Source of the DNA: Phytoseiulus persimilis
Taxonomy: Eukaryota; Arthropoda; Arachnida; Mesostigmata; Phytoseiidae
DNA: 64,000 nucleotides
Assembly (NCBI GenBank): GCA_037576195.1
Contig: CM075101.1
Location: forward strand, 51,708,001-51,772,000
Direction of reading: 5' to 3'
Made by a program: the position numbers and the translations under genes
Notes under the pieces: model-generated
What the model saw: only the letters and a program-made list of their open reading frames with translations
Told to the model about the DNA's origin: nothing
The model's database searches: none
In this document: positions 56,074-64,000 of the stretch, one piece after another
How the letters are laid out: each line of letters opens with the position of its first letter
How positions within the stretch are numbered: the first letter of the stretch is position 1

Positions 56074-57170
56074 ACGGATCATCTCCCTCTTATGGTGAAA
56101 ATTTTCAGCGCTCCCACGCTCCCTCGTTCTCTCAGGATCAACCAATGGGTACACGGTGAAAAGTTCACCAAATTAACAAAAAGTAGACATGTTCCCTACA
56201 CTCTCCGCCTGTGTCTTGGTCAGCCATACATGGTGACATGTAAGATGGACATCGACGACGGTATCGTCAATGGTACCATCGGCTTCTTGCGCTAGGTTGG
56301 TTTTGGAGCAAAATACACAATAGAGACCGAGGAGCTAGTTCGCTGTCAGTTTCGAGTACGAAACACAGACCCTCATTGGTTACAAGACAAGGGTTACAAT
56401 AGAATTTGACATTATTTCCGACGAAAAGGGGGGGTTCCTTCGAGGTTTCAAAAATTATCAAATGCCGTCGTACGAATTCACTCGCCTGCCTCACCTTCAA
56501 GTCCCAGGGCGGCTCCTTCGACGAGATCGTATTTGATTACCATGAAAATCTACAACAACAGTTGAGTCACGTTGCTCTGTCAAGAGTCAAAACGGTCGGA
56601 GGCTAACTCATCACAACACCCGACGCGCGTCCCGATGGATTCTAATTCCATCGTTACAAACATGCAACCGCTTCTCAAATGGATGACCACGAACAGAAAT
56701 ACATCGACTGGTTATTTGCTGATCCGAGACTCACGACCACCAGTTATCAGAGATAATGGATTCAACTCACTCAATCCTATTGTCCGGGTAACGTATGTCT
56801 CTGTATAATACCACTACGTGACCAACTAACTGTCCCTGCGATAGTATATATAGATCCAGGAACATCGTTAGAACTCAATAGAGGGTTTCTACTGAAATAT
56901 GATCATGTTCCATCCCATGGTATACGAGACCGGAAAACTTCGTTTATCTCATGTGGCGATTTCAATTGGAACCTGAAGGACCCCCTCAGTGGACAAAAAA
57001 GATGATCTAATTCATGCAAGATCAATTTGATCTTGACGGATTGACCGATCCCGAGATATCAACAGCACGTGGACGAACATTCATCGAATTTGTATTCTCA
57101 AGAGTCACCCAGGGCTGCTCCTGTATCACACGCATGCTCTCACCGCCGTCGAATTGAACCATCTCGGTGA
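56074..57170 (+). mobile_element. Decayed Helentron: PIF1-like helicase end plus endonuclease
   Basis: Two conserved C-terminal helicase blocks are visible. The first is P-Y-T-L-R-L-C-L-G-Q-P-Y-M-V-T with D-I-D-D-G-I-V-N-G-T-I-G (56205-56290). The second is L-T-F-K-S-Q-G-G-S-F-D-E-I-V-F then L-S-H-V-A-L-S-R-V (about 56490-56605), the motif V/VI pair of PIF1/Helitron helicases. Downstream, after frame changes, come Y-I-D-P-G-T-S ... F-I-S-C-G-D-F-N-W-N-L-K-D and F-M-Q-D-Q-F-D-L-D-G-L with R-T-F-I-E-F-V-F, an exonuclease/endonuclease/phosphatase domain. Helicase followed by endonuclease is characteristic of Helentron-type Helitrons. Several stops and shifts make it non-functional; the Rep domain is not found upstream. 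Confidence 0.78.
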
Positions 57171-57320
57171 GCGGAAGCTTTTCCCGTCTCGAGGGGGTGG
57201 AACGCCCCCACCGGAAAATCGTTGTATCTTTCTCCCGCAGGTGTCCCTTCAGGATTCTTTTCTCGAAGAGGGTATGAGGAGAGTTGCGGTCAGGACATGG
57301 GTTCTGAAAATAACCGATTT

Positions 57321-57410
57321 CCTGTTTCCGAGGTCCTCTTAAAAGTTATCGGGAAAACGTCAAATTTCATCGTATCCGACCCGTGGGGATCGCATTCGAC
57401 GCGCTGAATT
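57321..57410. mobile_element. Fragment of the 51-kb inverted-repeat family
   Basis: The block around CCGAGGTCCTCTTAAAAGTT and ATCGCATTCGACGCGC matches, with mismatches, the inner part of both arms of the element at 51047-51875. Only about 90 bp remain. Confidence 0.6.
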
Positions 57411-57459
57411 GAGCCGGTCGTCCATCGTACCACCCTTTTCCAAGGCCCTGCCCGTTGGC

Positions 57460-59682
57460 TCGGAGATGTCGGGGACCTGGCATGAACACATCGTAGTAGT
57501 TTATCATCCCCAGCAGAGCTCTGAGCTCAGAAATGTTCTGTGGAGCAGGCATCTTCATAGCTGCCTCTATTTTCGCTTAGTCTGGCCTTCTTCCTTCCCT
57601 GGGAATCATCTGTTCCTAGAATTTGATCTCCGTCCTTAGGAAAGAGCATTTATCCAGCCGGACCCGAAGTCCGCGTTCTCTGATCCCGTCGAAATGGCTT
57701 AGGACAGTGTCTCGGTGTTTTCCTTCAAGCCTCTTCCTTTGACCACGATACCGTCCAGGTATGCAGCTGTATCCGGGAGACCGGCGATCATCGTGTCCAT
57801 GATTTTTTGGAAAGTAGCGGAAGCCGTCTTGACTCCGAACGGCAATCTATTGTAGCGAAACCAACCCTTCAGAGTGTTGATGCACAGCATCTCCCGGCAA
57901 GCATCAGCAACTTCAATATGCAGATGGGCTCCCGCGAGATTGACGGTCGTGGAATAAACCCACCGTTGAGCTTGGTCAAGATATCGACAGGAATTGGTAA
58001 AGCACGATGGTTATCCTGTAGTATCCAGTTTTAACCCAGTGCTGTAGTAGCACACAGCCTGATTTCTCTAGTCTTCTTCTTGACGATAACGACAGGTGAG
58101 GACAGATGGGTGGAATCACCCCTCTGTCCACGAGGCGGTTCAGCTCACCGAGTTTCTCCAAGCTTGCACGCGGCACTGGAGGGCATCAGCGGGAAATACG
58201 AGTCGGGTTTCCTCACATTTCGAATTCAGCCTCCGCTTTTGTACACCTGCCAAGACCTGGTTCGAACACTTCAGAATACTTCTCTTCGAGATTTTTGGTC
58301 AGCACCGTGGAAGCCCTCAAGGTAGATCACTGGCGTAGCGAGGGGGGAGGGGTTGGAAGGGGTGGTCCGCCCCGGGCATCAATTTCCTCGGCCCGGGGTC
58401 TGGAGCAGTCTATGGCCCAGCCCGCGCATCGCCACGTCCTTCTGGAATCTGGCGACAGCATTCGCCAAATCCTACCTCGAGTCCCCATAGGCCCTAAAAC
58501 TGGTCGGATCTCCCTATAGCGAACATGGTATCGGGTCCTCCGCCATGAGGAGCATCAGAATGAGGTTCCGTCCGAGCAGCACCGAGGGTCGCTACGATAC
58601 TGAGGTCGATACGCTTGATATGTGAAATCGACGTTGAGCATCCTGCCGAATCGGGAGTCGAACTTCCTGTCAGCTGGTTCCGCGAGGCATTGTGTCCCCT
58701 CAGCCACTGGCATCCAGGAAGTCCAGAAGTGGGTTATTCACCACGTGGCAACGGCCATCGATTCGTAGTCCTTCTAGTTCAAACTCGCAGTGGACATAGC
58801 CCACAAAGTCGAGTTCTCCTTCATTCGTAGCTTCCATAGGGTCCCGATTGGGCGAGATCTAGTTCACCGAGCTTCTCCCAGTCCTTGCGACTGATGATGG
58901 TGACATCAGCGCCACTGTCCATCCTCAGGTCGAATCTCTTCGCGCCAATCAACACAGCCTTCCGGATCTGATTGCCGCTTCCCGAAGACACCTGATAACC
59001 TTGTATCTCGATCGCCTGGACTCGTCGTCTGCCGCTCAACTGCGAATCGTTACGACCACCTGCTCTCTTCTGACTGAGCTTGTTACTATAATTTGTCTTC
59101 TTCTTAGAATCATTGAAGCACACGGCCCTGATATGACCAATCTTGCCACTTTCCTTGCTGGTAGAATTCCGGTGTGAGCAGCTTTCTTTGAAATGCATTC
59201 TTCCGCAGCCGCGGAATTTCGTTGCGGGTTCCAGTTGAGATGGACCTCTCGAACGTCATCGTGCTCAGAATCTCAGAGCCCGACTCCAAACAGGACATTT
59301 CATTTGATTCTTGGTTACCTTGGACATATCTGACAGCTCGTGCCTCCGGTCCACCATATCAGTGTAATCGTCGTACATCCCGTCGTTAGAGTTCGTACAA
59401 CTCGTCTCTCAATTTTCTGAGCAGTGTAATCGTTGCTCTGAACTCAAGTTCAGAATACTTTTCCGGGACTACGTAGGCATCGAACATCTGGAAGCACTCT
59501 TGATCCAGCTTCAGTATGATGAGACGGCCTTTGGCAGCATCATCTAGTGCTGCTCCTTCGACTTGGAGTACGTTCTCGTACCGGCTATACCACAGCTCGA
59601 AAGTCAGGCTTCCATCTGGATCGTATTCGAAATTCGGAACTCGTTTTACCAGGGTGGTCTTAGCTGCTATTGCCGGTGCCAT
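57460..59682 (-). mobile_element. Ty3/gypsy retrotransposon relic (gag, protease, reverse transcriptase)
   Basis: On the minus strand the order is: a gag-like frame (59682-59386) with an F-E-L-W-Y-S-R-Y block; a degraded zinc-knuckle region (around 59110-59220); an aspartic protease block with D-S-G-A-D (around 58900); then reverse transcriptase pieces at 58176-57976 (R-L-V-D-R-G-V-I), 57890-57699 (Y-N-R-L-P-F-G-V, then Y-L-D-G) and 57558-57480 (E-L-R-A-L-L-G-M-I-N-Y-Y). The catalytic Y-x-D-D motif reads Y-L-D-G. Frames shift and stop between pieces, so it is defective. RNase H, integrase and LTRs were not identified; the element is truncated on its 3' side near 57.4 kb. Confidence 0.85.
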
Positions 59683-60149
59683 AATAGGCCATTCACAGAA
59701 ATTTTCGATGACTCACTTCAGCATCGCTTCCATTGCTGCTTCACTCAACATTTCCAGATACCTTCGTCGCCACTTGATTCAACCGAATGCTCGAGAGGCG
59801 GCTGTCGTTATTCACGTGATCCAATGATCTTATTGCTTCATTACATACTAGCCGGCCTCCGGCCGACTGCGCTGCCTGGCCCGTCCCTGAATTCGGGAGT
59901 TAGCTGTTGACAGATAGACATTGCCTTCCTTGCTGTGTCATAAGAGCTTGAGGAAAGGCCACCGATTCTCGCTAGCATATTATAGGGGCGGTGCGCCTCA
60001 TGGCTGAGATTCGTATCCGGGTCATACATGTGAGCGAACACAATCTTGAAGTTTCTGGCAAAGTGTTTCACTTCTACCTCTTGAGCGGGTCAGCACCATT
60101 GGTGGAATATCCCCTTATTCGGCTACTCTTCGCATGTTGTCTGTCAAAG

Positions 60150-60360
60150 TATGGTCAGACACACCCCGTATCATCTGCCTACACTGCGAGGAGTGTGGTT
60201 AGATCGACCCCGGAGCAACGTCCCAAAAGTCTCGAGAATATGAGCAGATCGATCCCGGAACCACCCCCTTCGGCTCCGAAAAGTATGGTAAGATCGACCC
60301 CGGAATTACCTCCCCAGACCCCGAGAAGTGTGCTGAGACAGATCCCAGTACCACCTCCTT
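60150..60360. repeat. Second 45-bp minisatellite array, about 4.5 units
   Basis: Unit starts are at about 60150, 60194, 60239, 60284 and 60329. The core matches the array at 46.3 kb. On the plus strand the array translates as a 15-residue Pro/Ser-rich repeat (S-x-x-R-S-T-P-E-x-P-P); on the minus strand as a V-x-P-G-S-I-type repeat. A 14-bp direct repeat (GGGGCGGTGC[G/A]CCT) lies on either side, at 59985-59998 and 60431-60444. Confidence 0.82.
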
Positions 60361-60602
60361 ACGCACCGGCGGTGGGGAAGGGTTCTGATGACCTCGAAAA
60401 GAGGCCAAGGAGTTTAGGTGGCATCAAATCGGGGCGGTGCACCTAATCGTCAGAATCCGCGCGGAGGGGTCACAGTCGGAGTGAATGGCGACGGGGGGAG
60501 GAGGGTAGGGGCCGTTGGTGTCACGTCGATCCGATCAATACCGGAGGCGTTAATTCAGGACAAACAAACAGACAGACCCTGTATTTTTATACATATAGAT
60601 TA

Positions 60603-61640
60603 GAATGATGATGATCCGCTCGAGGAAGCGGCGGATCTCTCACCGAGGAACGATTGGCGAGAACCTGACGAAGGCCAGGCAATCAATCTAAACGGCCTCA
60701 CGGGAACGGCAACAGGTCGTCGGGATGCCTGCAGGGCACTCGCGCGAGTATCGATGAGTGCCTCCAACCTCGTTCTGTTGAGGTCACCAATCAACGTCGA
60801 CCTGGTAGATCTCTCCATTCATGAAGAGGCTGGCACGAGTCAAGATGACGAATTGGTCTGAGGTCTAACTCGGAGAATCGTCCGTACCGAAGGCTTGAAT
60901 CTTCGCGAGCGTCGTCTTCCGGTGGACCCACCTCTGTCGTTCAAACTGCTCGTTCAGAGAACTGGGCATTCCATACGGCTTCCAATGTGATTCACGATTC
61001 CGAGCCCCCGTCCGCCCAGATCCGATAATCTTGTCTGTCCCAGAGATAGCCTACTATATGTAAGACGTCCCCTGCTTCAAACAGCAGCTTTGGAGTGGCA
61101 GGTACCCCTCTCCGACGATCCCATGGATGGACTCGATGACCAAGCGAAGTTTCGTTACGCGGCGAGAGACGTTAGCTTCATATGTGGAGAGCCCTTGTCT
61201 GTTTCCCTCATGAACAGCATCGATGTCCTAAAATTGAGTTTCTCCACGAAATCCACCACCTGAATCTATCGTTCGGAAACAGCGCACTCAAGCACCCAAT
61301 TTCTACGAGTTAATCGGTCAATTCTAGTGGAGGCCTAGGAAATCAGCGCCCTATGGGAAATCGTTCGTCATGCTCCGTGGATCCGTTCTTGAGATTGGAC
61401 AATCCGACAATCTGGGTTCTCCCCCAACCATAACAACGGGCGCTGATTGGCTGAACCGGTTCCGATGAGCTGTTCTCTGCGCCACAACCGCATACCGCAT
61501 CCACAGAACAGCAGGCGATCCGCTCGTGACCTAAGCTTCTATGAAACTGCTTCGGCAGGGGAACGGCGGGATTCTGGCGACCGGTGGATCGATTTCGTTC
61601 TGTGCAGCGGGAACTCGATTCCGTGCACTGTGGGCAGGCT
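60603..61640. other. Spacer before the HAUS6-like gene
   Basis: A minus-strand stretch (60600-60818) reads E-A-L-I-D-T-R-A-S, faintly like a retroelement protease D-T-G-A-S, inside otherwise broken frames. I could not confirm an element. No gene was seen. Confidence 0.35.
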
Positions 61641-63843
61641 ATGTCTGCCGAGGAAATGGCCGAGATGGCCTACATCTTGCTGGAAGATCTAGGATACACC
61701 TCAGACCGCGACTGGTTCAACAAGTAAGGGTGTTCCATTCATTCCACTCCCGAGGAGCAGCTACCTAATTTTCCGCAATTGTTTCCTGGCTCGTTGGAAC
61801 TTACGCGCCTTCGTGCGTCCGACCACCCATGGTCCGCCGCCGATAACAATTAATGATAGAACGATCCGTACACTGTCGGAACATGAATGACACTGTCCGC
61901 ACTCACTGTCTTGATATTTCAGGCGAATTTTCCTGACACCCAACAACGAGGCTTTCTTCTCCATATTCCAATACCTACTCACGTTCGCTGATCCTCAGAT
62001 ATATAACGATAAGTTCAAGCGCTGTCTGCCTCTATTCGACAAACGGAGAGAAGGGGATTTCCGGAGAATCCTCTGTTCCTATTTGCAAGAGTTGGCGGAT
62101 AACGGCGAATTGGTTGAAGTCCCACCCATCAAAATGGCTCTGTTCACCACCCCAGGTTCGTGAGTGATTCTCGATCGAAAAATGTGCTTTGAACGAAGGG
62201 GTGACTACATGAGCGATTGTAAGCTCACACAAACCGTCGTCCTCCAGGCAGGAGTGCTTTTCTTCAGGTCCTGCTTGCTGTGATTGAGTGGGTCTCTAGG
62301 AAGAAATCGAATGAACTCAACATCATTCTGCCTCCCTATGATGCACCGGAAGAATCCGTTCGGACCGCTCTGAACTTCTTTGGCAAACAAAAGGACATCG
62401 ATACGAATGTGAGGCTCGATCATCTGTTTCTCATACACTCATATTCTCAGGCTTCGGCCCAGTCGATCAAATCGGATTCAAGGAATTTCTGATTCGTATC
62501 TCAAGCTGGCCGAGGAACTTCGTCGCGAGATGCAGAGTCAAATGGAGTTGCTGGTCTCGGATCTTCTCGGGACCGAGGAAGCCGTTCAAGCGATTCGAGG
62601 AGAGCTGACGAGAGCTCAGGAGCAAACGATGACGACAGAGGAAGACGAAGTGAATCTGCGGAGATTTTCCAACGCGCTCGCAGAACTCGTATCTCTGTCC
62701 GGATCCCTCCGGAAGTTGCATGCTATAGCTCAATCAGATGCTCCCAGTCGGGATGCCATAGCGATCGTGGGAAACATACCGGAAACCTTGCTTCAAGCTG
62801 TTCCGGAAGTCCTGTCGCTGGTGAGAAACCTCATTCCACGGAATGCTGTAAAATCCTAGGAACTTTGCCGTGCATGAGTTTCGGAGCCTACTCATGAGCA
62901 ATCTAAGAGAAGGCCTGAGTTTTATTGGAAACCGGCTAGCCGAGAGTCGGGGTGAGCTCAAGAAACGTTCTTGTGTTATTCAGTTCGATGACTTGAACGA
63001 GCAGATTTCGCACGGCGAGATCGATATGTTACTCTACATGCGATTGGTGACCAAAATTCTCAGAAACCGATCAACTTCATTCAATGATGTCATCGAGAAG
63101 TTGTCAGCTGGTTCTGCAATTGACAAAACGTAGGTCTGCTCCTTGGAGCTCTTCGTAGGATCGGAGGAGGTTACTGTACCCTCTTGCTCAGTTCGGGAAT
63201 GATTCTATTCCAGCTTGGGGTATCAAAGAAGCTCGCTGCAGCGAGCCGAGGAAGCATTACATCGATTTGGTGATCTGATCGAACGGAAAACGAAGGCAAT
63301 CACGGAAGGCGTCAGGGATGATCACGAGGCGGATGAAGACGCTCTCATTCTTGCAATCGATCCGGTAAATCATGCGTCATTGTTTCCCGAGAACTTCTCG
63401 GGGCGATATCAACTCCCGACGAGAACGAATCGAGAAAGTTGTCAAGAGAGCTATGAATAGGGAAACTGGGACACAACATCTGCCATTTTGTTCGGATCAG
63501 CTAATTTTGAGTCTAAATTATGCCGTTGCAGCCTGCGATCACCGATCTCAAGGAGCTTGTGCACATGAGCGGGGGTGACCTCGATTTGGTTGGGGAAGAT
63601 TCCATGCCGCTCCAGCGTGTCGAAGCTATGCCACCGCCGACGAAGACCAACTTGATAAGAAAGAAGATCGGGAATTTGAATCTGAAGGTCTCGAATTCTC
63701 ATTCAGCAGATCTATCCGGATTCTCGCTACTTGCCACACCCATTCCGGCACAGCCGAGGATCGAAAAATTGAGGAACGAACGCGTCAAGCGTCGAAGTAT
63801 AAAAGAAGTGTTCACCTCCACACCGTTCGCGAAGCCTCTATGA
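61641..63843 (+). CDS. HAUS6-like augmin complex subunit, seven exons
   Basis: Augmin binds existing spindle microtubules and recruits gamma-tubulin for branching nucleation; HAUS6 is the subunit that contacts the gamma-tubulin recruiter. Exons: 61641-61723, 61923-62155, 62248-62408, 62506-62820, 62879-63129, 63214-63364, 63532-63843; phases close, 501 aa. Residues 1 to about 130 resemble the HAUS6 N-terminal domain: L-L-E-D-L-G-Y, then F-L-T-P-N-N-E-A-F-F-S-I-F-Q-Y-L, a P-L-F-D-K-R-R-E-G-D-F-R-R block and T-T-P-G-R-S-A-F. The middle is alpha-helical and heptad-like, probably coiled coil. The C-terminus is basic and disordered. Vertebrate HAUS6 is nearly twice as long; insect Dgt6 is nearer in size. 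The acceptors at 62506 and 62879 were chosen for phase and are less certain. Identification is by eye. Confidence 0.68.
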
Positions 63844-63856
63844 GAAATCGCTCCCC

Positions 63857-63862
63857 AATAAA
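63857..63862 (+). terminator. Poly(A) signal of the HAUS6-like gene
   Basis: AATAAA lies 14 bp after the stop codon, implying a very short 3' untranslated region, as seen for PGM3. Confidence 0.65.
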
Positions 63863-64000
63863 TCTCTGTAATAAGCTCGTTGATATTTGGGTTCTGCGAA
63901 ACTCGAGTGGATCTCTCAACAAATATTTTCATGGATTGCATACAGAATGAATTCGCCAACACGCTGTGTTAATGGCTCGCGTAACAGCTAACAATTCCAC

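Noticed and set aside
60550..60602. ACAAACAAACAGACAGACC plus TTTTTATACATATAGAT tract, like an RTE-type LINE 3' tail
   Set aside because: The resemblance is from memory. No coding remnant precedes it and no target duplication was found, so it is not listed as an element.
60600..60818. Minus-strand E-A-L-I-D-T-R-A-S, like a retroelement protease
   Set aside because: The catalytic D-T-G is changed to D-T-R and no other retroelement motif joins it in order.

Overview
The window is eukaryotic nuclear DNA. Conserved genes are split into many small exons by short GT-AG introns (mostly 60-300 bp), base composition is close to balanced, and the spacers hold decayed arthropod-type transposons (R1-like LINE, Helentron, Ty3/gypsy, hAT and Tc1/mariner-like MITEs). 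An arthropod fits best. A mite or other chelicerate is my guess from the compact intron-rich genes, but nothing here proves it.

Layout. 1-13.9 kb: no recognisable conserved gene; low-complexity DNA, a hAT MITE with a perfect 8-bp target duplication, an R1-like LINE relic and two long inverted repeats. 13.9-18.1 kb, minus: complete PGM3 (phosphoacetylglucosamine mutase), 14 exons, 529 aa. 18.1-24.6 kb: a 6.5-kb divergent spacer with no gene seen. 24.6-29.8 kb, plus: complete ACSL3/4-type long-chain acyl-CoA synthetase, 18 exons, 728 aa, including one GC-AG intron. 31.0-43.6 kb, plus: a very long, mostly disordered protein (about 2069 aa, 28 exons) with four NPF motifs and a C-terminal bMERB (Rab-effector) domain, but no CH, LIM, FAD or C2 domain that I can find. 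44.8-45.1 kb, minus: an exon for an acidic Ser-rich polypeptide with a two-Cys tail. 46.2-47.5 kb: a 45-bp minisatellite split by a 5'-truncated LINE with a poly(A) tail. 48.6-49.4 kb, minus: a three-exon gene for a 186-aa secreted protein of unknown family. 51.0-51.9 kb: an inverted-repeat element. 54.3-60.4 kb: a transposon graveyard (LINE relic, Helentron helicase plus endonuclease, Ty3/gypsy relic, second 45-bp array). 61.6-63.8 kb, plus: seven-exon HAUS6-like augmin subunit, 501 aa.

The genes look like unrelated neighbours, not a functional cluster: amino-sugar metabolism (PGM3), fatty-acid activation (ACSL), membrane traffic (bMERB/NPF protein) and spindle microtubule nucleation (HAUS6-like). 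For the five multi-exon models, splice phases were checked by hand across every junction and close without a frame break. They are still predictions without transcript evidence.
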